From: JACVRW01 sp963808545
GTDB taxonomy: Bacteria > Actinomycetota > Thermoleophilia > Solirubrobacterales > Thermoleophilaceae
Reading direction: 5' to 3'
NCBI GenBank assembly: GCA_963808545.1
Contig: CAWEGB010000006.1
Location: 310,001 to 374,000, forward strand
Length of the DNA stretch: 64,000 nucleotides
Shown one piece after another: positions 17,865-26,910 of this stretch. The notes beneath the pieces are model-generated. The model worked only from the letters and a program-made list of their open reading frames with translations, was not told where the DNA came from and did not search any database. Position 1 is the stretch's first letter. Each line of letters opens with the position of its first letter. The translations under genes were made by a program, and so were the position numbers.

Positions 17865-18422
17865 TCAGGCGGCCAGGTCCAGCACCATCTCGTCCACGCC
17901 GCTCCCGGCGTGACGTTGCTCGAGATGGTCGGTGAGCTTGCTCATCAGTCGGTGGGCCGGCACGTTGTCGGCTGCCATCGTGGCGGTGAACCGTCGCACT
18001 CCACTGCGCCGCGCCCTGGCCGCCAGCAGCTCGGAGAGCAGTGAGCCCAGTCCGCGGCGCTGCCAGTCGTCGGCCACGACGATGGCCACCTCCGCCGCCT
18101 CGGGATCGTCGTAGAGGCGGACGAAGCGTGCGACCGCGATCAGGCGGCGAGCCGGCTCGGCTGGATACTCAGCCACCAGGGCCACATGATCGCGGTCGTC
18201 CACCTCGGTCAGGTATCGCAGCTCCGCCCGGCTGAAGCTGCTCTTGGGTGTGAGGAAGCGCCGCTGCACACTCTCCGCGGAGAGGTGCCGCAGCCCGTTC
18301 TCCAGCATGCGCTTGTCATCAGCGCGGATCGGCCGGATCAGGATCGGGGCTCCGTCAGGAAGGCGCTCGAGCACACCTGAAGCGTGTCGCGCGAGGGGCC
18401 GGGCTTGTGTGGGGTGCGTCAC
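17865..18422 (-). CDS. GNAT family N-acetyltransferase
   Basis: 185 residues, one GNAT domain. It opens with LERLPDGAPILIRPIRADDK (strand 1, helix 1), then AESVQRRFLTPKSSFSRAEL and the acetyl-CoA pyrophosphate loop DDWQRRGLGSLLSELLAARA (R/QxxGxG). This resembles the Pat-like acetyltransferase domain family that modifies proteins or small amines, without a cAMP or CoA-ligase domain. Its GTG start overlaps the aldolase stop (GTGA), making it the last gene of a TetR-mtnA-aldolase operon, an unexpected partner. The acceptor is unknown. Confidence 0.85.
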   Translation of the reverse strand: MTHPTQARPLARHASGVLERLPDGAPILIRPIRADDKRMLENGLRHLSAESVQRRFLTPKSSFSRAELRYLTEVDDRDHVALVAEYPAEPARRLIAVARFVRLYDDPEAAEVAIVVADDWQRRGLGSLLSELLAARARRSGVRRFTATMAADNVPAHRLMSKLTDHLEQRHAGSGVDEMVLDLAA

Positions 18423-18959
18423 GCTCCGCGCAGCAGCAGGGCGAGCTGGGCCTGACGCTCGACCACCTCGGTGATCCGCAGGGCTTCCGCCGGCGAGCGA
18501 CCCACGCCCAGAGCCCCGTGACGCGCCATGAGCGCCGCCCGGCGGTCCTGCAGGGCCTCCACGGCCAGCCGCGCTATCTCATCCGAGCCGGTCGGGGCGA
18601 ACGCGGCCGTCCGCACCGCCCCGCCGGCGGCCTGCTCGATCTCCTCGGTTCCGGTGTCGAGCGGCTCGCCCAGGAAGCTCCATGCCGTGGCGTGCACGCC
18701 GTGGGTGTGCACGATCGCGGCCACGTCGGGCCGGGCGCGATAGACCTCGAGGTGCACGCGGCGCTCGCTGGACGGCTCGTGATCACCGGCCAGCACCTCG
18801 CCCGACGCCGACAGGGTCACGATGTCGGCCTCCCGCATGTCCGGATAGGGGAGGCCGCTGGGGGTGATGTGGATCAGCTCGCCCTCGCGGGCGCTCACGT
18901 TGCCCGAGCTGCCGGCCACCAGTCCGAGCCAAAGCATCTCGCGGGCGACCGCGAGGATC

Positions 18960-18976
<17 letters not shown>
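18419..18976 (-). CDS. Class II aldolase/adducin family protein (probable 5-deoxy/methylthio-ribulose-1-P aldolase)
   Basis: 185 residues of the fuculose-1-phosphate aldolase fold. The phosphate-binding segment LVAGSSGNVSAREGELIHIT, the THGVHATAWSF loop with zinc-ligand histidines in IVHTHGVHA, a third His in MARHGALGVG and the acid in SSERRVHLEVYR are visible. Next to MtnA, which makes the 1-phosphoketose, the likely reaction is cleavage of 5-(methylthio)- or 5-deoxy-ribulose-1-phosphate to DHAP plus an aldehyde (the DHAP shunt), rather than fuculose metabolism. The start GTG lies 17 bases inside the mtnA end. MtnB-type dehydratase is an alternative; no mtnC or mtnD is present nearby. Confidence 0.8.
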
Positions 18977-19921
<945 letters not shown>

Positions 19922-19925
<4 letters not shown>

Positions 19926-20527
19926 CGCTGCGACGCTACTACCAGCCGCTCCAGGCGGGCGTCGACGAGCGCCACCAGGCGCTCGGAGGTGAGGGTGCGG
20001 GGCTCGAAGGTTGCCTGCACCGCCAGGCCGTCGACGAGCGCCACCAGCTCCGCGGCCTCGAGCTCGCAGTCGACCTCGGGATCGATGCGGCCCTCGAGCT
20101 GCGCCTGGCGCAAGAGCTGCTCCAGGCGTGAACGCCAGGCCCGGTAGCCCACCCGCTGCGCCTTGGCCAGCGAGGGACGCGTCAGCGCCAGCCCGAGGAA
20201 GGCGAACCACACCCTCACTTCGGCCCGCCGGTCGGCGTCGAGCGGGAGGCCCTCCACGAGCAGCGCCCGTGCCAGCTCGAGGGGGTCGCTGGAATCCTGG
20301 GCCAGCCGATCCACCCGGCTGCCGACCCTGTCGGCCACCGTGCGGAAGGCGAACAGGACCAGTGACTCCTTGTCGGCGAAGTAGTGGACCAGCGCGCCGG
20401 TCGACCAGCCGGCCTCGGCGGCCACCCGGCGGACCGTGAGCGCATCGAGGCCCTCGGTGGACACCAGGCGCCAGACAGCGGCCGCCAGCTCGGCGCGACG
20501 CTGCTCGTGATCAACGACCTTCGGCAT
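19922..20527 (-). CDS. TetR/AcrR family (BetI-like) transcriptional regulator
   Basis: 201 residues. N-terminal HTH with RRAELAAAVWRLVSTEGLDA, VRRVAAEAGWSTGALVHYFA and DKESLV, where GALVHYF is the BetI-like recognition helix. A C-terminal TetR_C ligand domain follows. First gene of the mtnA-aldolase-GNAT operon, so it probably autoregulates that operon in response to a pathway ligand. The upstream gap is unusually AT-rich and holds a 24-base dyad. Divergent from a small membrane protein gene 44 bases away. Confidence 0.85.
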
Positions 20528-20541
20528 GGACTGCCATCGAG

Positions 20542-20565
20542 TTTATACCGAACGTATGATATAAA
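20542..20565. promoter_or_regulatory. AT-rich dyad, likely TetR operator, with -10 boxes
   Basis: TTTATA and TATAAA arms flank an ACGT centre; 18 of 24 positions agree with the reverse complement. TATAAA reads as a -10 toward the TetR gene and TATGAT (20556-20561) toward the membrane protein gene. Such AT content is exceptional in this window. Confidence 0.5.
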
Positions 20566-20571
20566 TAAGGC

Positions 20572-20913
20572 ATGGACGTCAAGTGGATTCTCGCCCTCTC
20601 CTTCGAGGCCGGCTTCTGGATCATGCTCGCCGCCTTCCTGATCCTCCGTTACCGCTACGAGGTCGAGGGCATCACACGGCTGTTCGTGGTCGGCGTGGTG
20701 CTGGACACACTGGGCATCCTCGGTCTCGGCGTCTGGGACTTCGCCGCCACCGGCCAGGTGAACGCGTTCACCGTCTTCATCATCGCGCTGATCGCCTACA
20801 GCCTCACCTCCGGCCGCAGGCACTTCGAGCACCTCGACGCCTGGATGGCCCGCAGGATCAAGCCGCGCCGGGGTCCGCGCCCTACCAGCCGGCCGTGCCC
20901 GGACCGCCCTTGA
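20572..20913 (+). CDS. Small membrane protein of unknown function
   Basis: 113 residues with three hydrophobic segments (about 5-25, 38-57, 64-82): WILALSFEAGFWIMLAAFLI, then LFVVGVVLDTLGILGLGVWD and FTVFIIALIAYSL. A basic tail, MARRIKPRRGPRP, follows. No family recognised. The ATG is preceded by TATGAT and shares its promoter region with the divergent TetR regulator, so it may be under the same control as the mtnA operon. Its last 32 bases overlap the convergent DUF427 gene. Confidence 0.65.
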   Translation: MDVKWILALSFEAGFWIMLAAFLILRYRYEVEGITRLFVVGVVLDTLGILGLGVWDFAATGQVNAFTVFIIALIAYSLTSGRRHFEHLDAWMARRIKPRRGPRPTSRPCPDRP

Positions 20914-21331
20914 ACGGACCGGTGATGTCGGCGGTGATCCAGCCGCCGTAGAAGTCACCGGCGTTGGGATCGACGCGCTCCTCGTCGAGGTAGCAGGCGT
21001 CGACCCGCTGTGGGTAGAAGGCCACGTGATCGCGCAGCTCGGCGTAGCGGGCCACCGGCTCCGGATACGACCAGGCGGCCGCTTCCACACCGGCCACCGT
21101 CCAGTAGCGCGCCTGGCCCTTCCACTCGCAGACCGTCCGTTGACGGTGAGGCTCGAGCAGGTCCATGCGCACGTCGTCAGGCGGGAAGTAGATCGCGGGC
21201 GGCTGGCTCGTCTCCAGCACGCGCAGCGCGCGGTCGGAGTCCGCAATCACCAGCCCGCCGTGCTCCACGCGAGCACGACGGGCGGAGTGCTCCACCGCCG
21301 GAGGCCGCGGGTAGTCCCACACGGATTCCAT
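20882..21331 (-). CDS. DUF427 family protein, single domain
   Basis: 149 residues. The N-terminus MESVWDYPRPPAVEHSARRA and VIADSDRALRVLETSQPPAI are followed by the diagnostic DUF427 block: YFPPDDVRMDLLEPHRQRTV, then CEWKGQARYWTVAG (Cys-x2-Lys-Gly-x-Ala-x-Tyr-Trp) and VAAWSYPEPVARYAEL-like ending, with the terminal segment FYPQRVDACYLDEERVDPNA. Function unknown. It is the single-domain relative of the 4605-5441 protein. Monocistronic, ending inside the convergent membrane protein gene. Confidence 0.85.
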   Translation of the reverse strand: MESVWDYPRPPAVEHSARRARVEHGGLVIADSDRALRVLETSQPPAIYFPPDDVRMDLLEPHRQRTVCEWKGQARYWTVAGVEAAAWSYPEPVARYAELRDHVAFYPQRVDACYLDEERVDPNAGDFYGGWITADITGPFKGGPGTAGW

Positions 21332-21360
21332 CGCCGTCCCGGACTACCCGCAGGTCCCCC

Positions 21361-22341
21361 TCAGCTTCCGACCAGCCCCGTTTCCTGCAGGTACTGCCCC
21401 GCCACGGCCTCGGGCGTCTCCTTATCGAGGTCCACGCGGGCATTGAGCTCCTGCATCACCTCGTCGGTGAGGCCCTTGTTCACCTGGGCGACGACCTTCG
21501 GCATGTCAGGCCCGGCTTCCTTGACCACGTCGTTGCGCACGACCAGGGTCGAGTTGTAGGGCGGGAACATTCCCTTGTCGTCCTCGAGCAGCACGAAGCC
21601 TTCGCGCTTGTTCTGTGGATCGGTGGTGAACACGATCGAGACGTCGGCCTGGCCCTTGGTGAGCACCTCATGGCGCAGGGCGATGTCCACCGGCGTGAAC
21701 TTCTTGAAATCGAGCCCGTAGACCTGCTCCAGCCCGAGCAGGCAGTCGAGCCGCTGACGGCACTCGGGCGTGCCGTACAGCGTCAGGTCCTCCGACTGAC
21801 CCTCCAGGTCGGAGATCTTCGTGAGACCCAGCTTGTCTGCGGTCTCCTTGGTCACCGCCACCTCGTTCGAGCTGACGAACGGCGTAGGGGGCAGAGCGGT
21901 GAGGTCATCCTCGGCGAAGCTGGACTTGACCTGTTGGTAGGCCTTGCCCTCGTCGCTGGGCAGGGCGTCGGCCTCCACTCCGAAGAACGACAGCAGCGCG
22001 GTGCCGGTGTACTCCGGATAGGCGCTGATCTCGCCCCCCTCGAGGGCCTTGAGCGCGGTCTTCTCATCGCCGAGATTGAGCTCGGTGCCCACCTTGTAGC
22101 CCGCGGCCTCGAAGGCCTGGGCGTAGATCTCGCCCAGAACCTTCTGCTCGGTGAAGTTCTTCGACCCGATGGTGAGGGTCGTGGAGCCGTTGTCGGGGTT
22201 GGATTGGATCTGGCTGCCGGACGCCTCCGAAGTCGTGGAGCCCGAGTCTCCGCTGCCTTCGTCGTCGTCGTCGCCGCAGGCGGCGACGGTAAGGGCCGCG
22301 ACCAGCAGCATGAGCAGCATCAACAGGCGGTGCTTTCTCAT
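21361..22341 (-). CDS. Osmoprotectant ABC transporter, substrate-binding lipoprotein (ProX/OpuBC/OsmF type)
   Basis: 326 residues. Signal peptide with lipobox LTVAAC (Cys22), then a Ser/Asp-rich linker and the domain beginning LTIGSKNFTEQKVLGEIYAQ. This GSKxFTEQ motif and ISAYPEYTGTALLSF define the quaternary-amine binding protein family that captures glycine betaine, choline or carnitine outside the membrane. It is the last gene of a four-gene operon and overlaps the upstream permease by ATGA. The aromatic cage cannot be assigned precisely, so the ligand remains open. Confidence 0.92.
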   Translation of the reverse strand: MRKHRLLMLLMLLVAALTVAACGDDDDEGSGDSGSTTSEASGSQIQSNPDNGSTTLTIGSKNFTEQKVLGEIYAQAFEAAGYKVGTELNLGDEKTALKALEGGEISAYPEYTGTALLSFFGVEADALPSDEGKAYQQVKSSFAEDDLTALPPTPFVSSNEVAVTKETADKLGLTKISDLEGQSEDLTLYGTPECRQRLDCLLGLEQVYGLDFKKFTPVDIALRHEVLTKGQADVSIVFTTDPQNKREGFVLLEDDKGMFPPYNSTLVVRNDVVKEAGPDMPKVVAQVNKGLTDEVMQELNARVDLDKETPEAVAGQYLQETGLVGS

Positions 22342-23099
22342 GTCGTGACTTCCCTTCTCTTGGTGGGAATCGCGAGGCGACGAGTACGGCCGCCGGCCTC
22401 TAGCTTCAGGCCCTGCGGCGTGACGGCGCGTTGCGCCAGCCCGAGCAGGACCTCCGTGGCGACGGCCAGGAGAGCGACGACGATCGCCGCCGCCAGTCTC
22501 CCCTCGTCGCCGTAGGTGTTGACGTTGATGATCGGATCGCCGAGCGTCACGACGCCTGCCAGCGGAGCGATGGTGGCGGTGGCGATCACGTTGACGGCGG
22601 AAATCCGTATTCCGCCGAAGATGAGCGGCAGCGCCAGCGGCAGCTCAACGCGGCGCACGACCTGGGCCCCGGTCATTCCCATGCCGCTCGCGGCGTCGAC
22701 CGCGTCGCGCTCCACCTGACGCACACCGGTGTACGCGTTGGTGAGAATGGGTGGGATGGCCAGCAGCACGAGGGCGAGCGTGAGGTTGGTGAAGCCCACG
22801 CCCAGGTAGGCCACGAAGAAGGCGATCAGGGCGAGGCTGGGCACCGCGCGGCCGACGTTCGAGGCGTTGATGGCCAGGAAGCCGCCTTTGCCGATGTGAC
22901 CGAGCCACAGTCCGAGCGGGATGGAGATGGCGCAGGCGATGCCCATCGCGACCCCGGACAGCTTGAGGTGCTCCCAGGTGAGCTCCCACAGCTCGCCCAG
23001 CCCGCCGACCTGGCTGCCGCCGGCGGGGGACTCGCGCTCGTTGAAGACGAAGTCGACGGCGTCGCCGAACTGCCCGAGAAAGGCGATCGTGGTGCTCAT
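22338..23099 (-). CDS. Osmoprotectant ABC transporter, permease (OpuBB type)
   Basis: 253-residue BPD_transp_1 permease with about five to six helices. The EAA loop reads ERDAVDAASGMGMTGAQVVR followed by RVELPLALPLIFGGIR, and AVNVIATATIAPLAGVVTLG is the conserved last-helix segment of OpuC/OsmW permeases. It starts with MSTTIAFLGQFGDAVDFVF. Works with the second permease (23096-23812), the ATPase and the lipoprotein. Four-base overlaps on both sides show tight translational coupling. Confidence 0.9.
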   Translation of the reverse strand: MSTTIAFLGQFGDAVDFVFNERESPAGGSQVGGLGELWELTWEHLKLSGVAMGIACAISIPLGLWLGHIGKGGFLAINASNVGRAVPSLALIAFFVAYLGVGFTNLTLALVLLAIPPILTNAYTGVRQVERDAVDAASGMGMTGAQVVRRVELPLALPLIFGGIRISAVNVIATATIAPLAGVVTLGDPIINVNTYGDEGRLAAAIVVALLAVATEVLLGLAQRAVTPQGLKLEAGGRTRRLAIPTKRREVTT

Positions 23100-23812
23100 G
23101 GCGCCGCCGCCGCTCGAGTCCAAGGCGTGACGGCCTTCTGCACCAGGAGAATCAGGCCGTCGAGGACTGCGGCCAGCAGAACGGCCAAGCCGCCGGCGGT
23201 CACGACGTTCGACTTGAAGTTGAGGTCCGCGAAGATCTCTTCTCCCAGTCCACCGGCGCCGGCGAAGAAGACGAGCGTGGCGAGCCCGACCGTGGTGGTG
23301 GCGGCGATGCGCAGACCGGCCATGATCTCCGGCAGCGCCAGCGGCACCTCCACCCGCCACAGCATCTGCCGGTCGGTCAATCCCATTCCGCGTGCGGCGT
23401 CCTTGGTCTCGGCCGGCACGTTGTCGAGGCCCGTCAGGACGTTCCGGAAGATGATCAGCAGGATGTACGCGACCAGCGCGATGATCGCGGTGGTGAAGCC
23501 ACGGCCGGTGATCGGCAACAGCAGGAAGAAGGCGGCGATGCTGGGGATCGTGTAGAGGATCCCCGTGACCTGGGTCACCGGGTTGATCAGCCAGCGTTGC
23601 CGGTAGGCCACCAGCGCGAGCGTAAAGGCGATGGCGGTGCCAATGGCCATCGCCACCACGGTGAGCAGTACGTGCTGGAGGAAGGGGTCGACGTAGCGGT
23701 CGAAGTTGTCGACGATCCAGTCCGGACAGAGCCCATTGTCGGCCACGCAGCTGTCACCGCCGCGGTCCGCTCCGCGGATCTCCACTCCCCCCTGCGCCAG
23801 CAACGGGTTCAT
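23096..23812 (-). CDS. Osmoprotectant ABC transporter, second permease (OpuBD type)
   Basis: 238-residue BPD_transp_1 membrane protein. The EAA loop is AETKDAARGMGLTDRQMLWR, then VEVPLALPEIMAGLRIAATT. ILYTIPSIAAFFLLLPITGR is the typical periplasmic/helix segment of this subfamily. Its N-terminus MNPLLAQGGVEIRGADRGGD is longer and more polar than usual. Start ATG overlaps the ATPase stop by 4 bases. With the other permease it forms the heterodimeric channel. Confidence 0.9.
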   Translation of the reverse strand: MNPLLAQGGVEIRGADRGGDSCVADNGLCPDWIVDNFDRYVDPFLQHVLLTVVAMAIGTAIAFTLALVAYRQRWLINPVTQVTGILYTIPSIAAFFLLLPITGRGFTTAIIALVAYILLIIFRNVLTGLDNVPAETKDAARGMGLTDRQMLWRVEVPLALPEIMAGLRIAATTTVGLATLVFFAGAGGLGEEIFADLNFKSNVVTAGGLAVLLAAVLDGLILLVQKAVTPWTRAAAAP

Positions 23813-25008
23813 GCCGCGGCGTCTGCCCCACTCGGGACCTTCTCGGGGTCGGTCTGCAGGACGTGCCCCAGGATCTCGATCGACAGCACACCTGCGATGT
23901 GCCCACGCTCGTTCACCACCGGCGCGTACTGCGCCTCCTCGGCGAGCATGTCCGACAGCGCGTCGCGCAGGATGTCGTCCATGTCGATGATGGGAGTGGC
24001 CTCGGAGCGCAGCTCGGCGCTGACGCGCTCTCCCACCAGGCCCTTCTCCGACAGCCAGCCGAGCGGCTTGCCGTCGCCGTCCACGAGCAGGGGATAGGGC
24101 ACCTCGGAGTCGGCGGCCTTGGCGCGCGCCTCGGCCACCGGCTCGCCCTCGCGAACGAGCGGCGCCTTCCACAGGTCCACGTCACGGACGCGCTGGAGGG
24201 CCAGGCGCTTGAGCGCGCGGTCCGCGCCCACGAAGTCCTCCACGAAGCGTCCCGCCGGGTACATCAGAAGCTCGGCCGGGGAAGCGAACTGGGCGAGCTT
24301 GCCGCCCCGCTGGAGCACGGCGATGCGGTCGCCCATCTTGATCGCTTCGTCGATGTCATGGGTGACGAAGACGATCGTCTTGCGGATCTCGCGCTGCAGC
24401 CGCAGGAACTCGTTCTGCAGGCGCTCACGGTTGATCGGGTCGATCGCGCCGAAGGGCTCGTCCATGAGCATCAGCGGGGGGTCCACCGCCAGCGCCCGGG
24501 CCACGCCCACGCGCTGGCGCTGGCCGCCTGAGAGCTGGGCGGGATAACGATCGCGCGTCTCGTGGGCATCGAGGCTGACGAGGTCGAGCAGCTCGTCCAC
24601 ACGCTCGCGGATACGCGTCTTGTCCCAGCCCAGGAGGCGGGGCACCGTCGCGATGTTGTCGGCCACGCTCAGGTGCGGGAACAGTCCGATCTGCTGGATC
24701 GCGTAGCCGATGTCGCGGCGTAGCTCGGCTGGGCGCCGGTCCTTGACGCTCGACCCGTCGAGCAGGATGTCGCCCTCGGTGATGTCGATCATCCGGTTGA
24801 CCATGCGCATGGCGGTGGTCTTGCCGCAGCCGGAGGGGCCCACGAGCACGCAGATCTCTCCCGCGGGCACGGTGAGCGACAGGCCGTCGACGGCCGGGTC
24901 GGTCTGGCCCGGGTAGAGCTTGGTGGCGTCGCGGAACTCGAGGGTGGCCGCTTCCGAACGCGGCAAAGGCGACGACCCCTCGGACTGGGCGGATTCTGGA
25001 GAGTTCAC
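23809..25008 (-). CDS. Osmoprotectant ABC transporter, ATP-binding protein with CBS domains
   Basis: 399 residues. Walker A VGPSGCGKTTAM, Q-loop AIQQIGLFPHLSV, signature LSGGQRQRVGVARAL, Walker B LMLMDEPFGAIDPINR and switch His FVTHDIDEAIKMGDRI. The C-terminal part from about residue 275 holds a CBS pair (SEVPYPLLVDGDGKPLGWLS and AQYAPVVNERGHIAGVLSIE) as in OpuA/ProV, where it senses ionic strength or nucleotides. GTG start 25008 (VNSPESAQSEGSS); no strong ribosome site is visible. First gene of the operon ATPase-permease-permease-lipoprotein. Confidence 0.92.
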   Translation of the reverse strand: MNSPESAQSEGSSPLPRSEAATLEFRDATKLYPGQTDPAVDGLSLTVPAGEICVLVGPSGCGKTTAMRMVNRMIDITEGDILLDGSSVKDRRPAELRRDIGYAIQQIGLFPHLSVADNIATVPRLLGWDKTRIRERVDELLDLVSLDAHETRDRYPAQLSGGQRQRVGVARALAVDPPLMLMDEPFGAIDPINRERLQNEFLRLQREIRKTIVFVTHDIDEAIKMGDRIAVLQRGGKLAQFASPAELLMYPAGRFVEDFVGADRALKRLALQRVRDVDLWKAPLVREGEPVAEARAKAADSEVPYPLLVDGDGKPLGWLSEKGLVGERVSAELRSEATPIIDMDDILRDALSDMLAEEAQYAPVVNERGHIAGVLSIEILGHVLQTDPEKVPSGADAAA

Positions 25009-25039
25009 GGGTGCGGGCTCCCGGAGGAAGTGAGGGATC

Positions 25040-25426
25040 CTACTCGGCGGGAGTGTTGGCGGAACGCCTACTTCTCGAAGCCTTAATGTCGGCCCCGGCC
25101 AACCGATCGAGCTCCCGCCGGAGGTCGTCCCGCAGCTCGCGCACCTGGTCGTCGCCAAGCTCCGGGTCCGACTCGGCGCTCGCGATCAGGGCGGCGGCGA
25201 GGGTCTCGTTGGCCGCCCGCAACTCCGCCTCCGCGCCGGCCCGCTCGGGCGCCGCCGAGCCGCGCAGCCGCAGCGCCTTCTCCTTGACGTCGTCGGCGTG
25301 ACCGGCGATCCGCTCGCGGTCGGCCGCCGGCAGGGCCCGCCAGCGGCCGTGCAGGCCGCGCGCCACGCGGACGCCCAGCGCGGCGCCGGCGGCCGCGCCG
25401 CCGATGATGACCTTGGCCGACGGCAT
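25040..25426 (-). CDS. Hypothetical protein with an N-terminal hydrophobic segment
   Basis: 128 residues, not recognised. It opens MPSAKVIIGGAAAGAALGVR, a short Gly/Ala hydrophobic segment, then a basic Arg-rich stretch and a long helical, charged part (LRAANETLAAALIASAESDP, then VRELRDDLRRELDRL). The shape suggests a membrane-tethered or nucleoid-associated helical protein, as in small actinobacterial proteins of unknown role. It is 31 bases upstream of the transporter operon on the same strand and could be cotranscribed with it. Confidence 0.55.
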   Translation of the reverse strand: MPSAKVIIGGAAAGAALGVRVARGLHGRWRALPAADRERIAGHADDVKEKALRLRGSAAPERAGAEAELRAANETLAAALIASAESDPELGDDQVRELRDDLRRELDRLAGADIKASRSRRSANTPAE

Positions 25427-25472
25427 CGGCACGCATCGTGGCGGGCGAGGCAGACGGAAGCGCGAGGGGCTG

Positions 25473-25515
25473 CTGTCCTGACTTGACCCCCTCCTGGGGG
25501 GTGAATCCAGGACAG
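25473..25515. repeat. Imperfect hairpin element
   Basis: CTGTCCTG and CAGGACAG outer arms enclose Ct-rich and G-rich inner arms; 16 of 20 bases pair around a 3-base loop. It sits between two minus-strand genes (frameshifted LLM oxidoreductase and the 128-residue protein) and could act as a terminator or be part of a mobile-type repeat together with the adjacent element 25519-25559. Confidence 0.4.
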
Positions 25516-25518
25516 TTT

Positions 25519-25559
25519 CCGCGCGTCGAGCGCTGCGCAGCGCTTCCGGCCCACGATTG
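25519..25559 (-). repeat. Dispersed intergenic repeat, copy 2
   Basis: Reverse complement begins AATCGTGGGC and matches the copy at 948-985 in the blocks GAAGCGC, GCGCAGCGC and CGA. It contains the palindrome AGCGCTGCGCAGCGCT. Confidence 0.4.
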
Positions 25560-25572
25560 ACCTCCGGCTCGC

Positions 25573-26452
25573 CTAAGGCGGCCCGGGACGTAGGGACAGC
25601 GCGGCGGCGGCCAGCAGGTCCACCTGCTCCGGGTCGGCCGAGCTGGGGCAGAAGATCAGCTCGTCGCAGCCGGCCGCCTCGAAGGCCTGGATGTAGGCCC
25701 TGACGGTGTCCTCGTCCTTGGCCACGGAGCCCACGATCTGATCGGCGAAGTCGCCCAGCCATTCGTAGTAGCTGCCCACGCCCTCCTTGGCGTCGGCCTC
25801 GGCGCTGTCGCCGAGTGCGAAGTAGGCCAGCGAGCCGGCGTAGGGCTTGCCCTCGCGGCCGGCAGCACTCCACGCGCTCTCGAGCTTCTCGCGCGCCTGC
25901 GCAAAGGCGTCGGGGGGCGATCCGCCGTTGATCCAGCCGTCGGCCTCCGCCGCCCGGCGGAAGGCGGCGTCCACCGTGCCGCCGATGATCAGCTTGGGCG
26001 GGTTGTCCGACACGTCTGGGCCAACGCCCCCGGCGAAGCCCTTCTTCTCGCCAGCCCACACGCTCTTCATCTCGGCCAGCATCTGGTCGAAGCGGGCGCC
26101 GCGCTCGGAGTACGGCACCCCTGAGGCCTCATAGTCGTCCTCGCGCGCGCCCACTGCCGCACCGAGCACCAGCCGCCCACCCGAGAGCGCTTGGACGCTT
26201 GCCGCCTGCTTGGCCAGCAGCGCGGCGTTCGCCCGGTAGGGGGCGATCAGGATGCCCGTGAGCAGCTTGATGCGCTCCGTCACGGCGGCGGCCGCGGCCA
26301 GCGCCACCAGCGGCTCGTAGTTGGGGTACACGATGCGGTCGAGCACACCCGAGCGAGGAGAAGCCGGCGTCGTCGGCCCGCCGGGCCCATTCGGTCAGCT
26401 GCTTGCCGTCGATGCCCTCGATCGTGGTGGGCAGGCCGATTCCGATGTCCAT
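25573..26452 (-). CDS. LLM class flavin/F420-dependent oxidoreductase, one frameshift
   Basis: The gene starts with MDIGIGLPTTIEGIDGKQLT at 26452, preceded by an AGGAGAC ribosome site, and the first 36 residues continue as EWARRADDAGFSSLG. One extra base at about 26347 then shifts the frame; after it the protein resumes with LDRIVYPNYEPLVALAAAAA and runs to 25573. Downstream are the family segments RIKLLTGILIAPYRANAALL, GRLVLGAAVGAREDDYEASG and PPKLIIGGTVDAAFRRAAEA. The corrected protein is about 292 residues, a normal TIM-barrel luciferase-like monooxygenase that uses FMN or F420. The neighbour across the divergent promoter is an F420-type protein. The shift may be a sequencing error. Confidence 0.85.
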
Positions 26453-26487
26453 CGTCTCCTCCGAGTGAAGCGTGGTATCCCCTGGGC

Positions 26488-26910
26488 GTGGAAGTAGAGC
26501 AGCTGCCCGAATGGGCGCGAGAGCTCGTCGCCACCAGCCGGGTGGCCCGCCTGGCCTTCGTGGACGACGCCGACCACCCGAGGGTGCTCCCGGTGACCTA
26601 CGCGACGGCCGAGGGCGCGGTCTGGAGCGCCATCGACCGCAAGCCCAAGGCCACGCCCGAGCCGGCGCGCCTTCGCTATCTGCGGCGCCGCCCCGAGGCG
26701 GCGCTGTGCGTGGACGTCTACCACGACGACTGGGACCGGCTCGCCTGGGTGCAGCTGCTGGGCAGCGTCGAGGTACTGCCGCTGGAGAGAGGGGGGGCCG
26801 GACTCGACGCGCTCGTGGCCAAGTACGAGGCCTACGCCGAGCGCCCGCCGCCCGGGCCGCTGCTGCGGCTGGCGGTGGAGCGGGCGCTGTCCTGGCGGGC
26901 CACCGGGTAG
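26488..26910 (+). CDS. PPOX-class F420-dependent oxidoreductase (Rv0121 type)
   Basis: 140 residues, split beta-barrel flavin/F420-binding fold. The N-terminus VEVEQLPEWARELVATSRVA leads into RLAFVDDADHPRVLPVTYAT, the opening strands of PPOX-type enzymes, and RYLRRRPEAALCVDVYHDDW contains the conserved arginines and the DDW motif of the TIGR03668 group. These small proteins bind F420 or flavin; their substrates are mostly unknown. GTG start is chosen by family length; TATCCC lies 6 bases upstream. Divergent from the LLM-class enzyme, and its last 79 bases overlap the convergent rhodanese gene. Confidence 0.8.
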   Translation: MEVEQLPEWARELVATSRVARLAFVDDADHPRVLPVTYATAEGAVWSAIDRKPKATPEPARLRYLRRRPEAALCVDVYHDDWDRLAWVQLLGSVEVLPLERGGAGLDALVAKYEAYAERPPPGPLLRLAVERALSWRATG

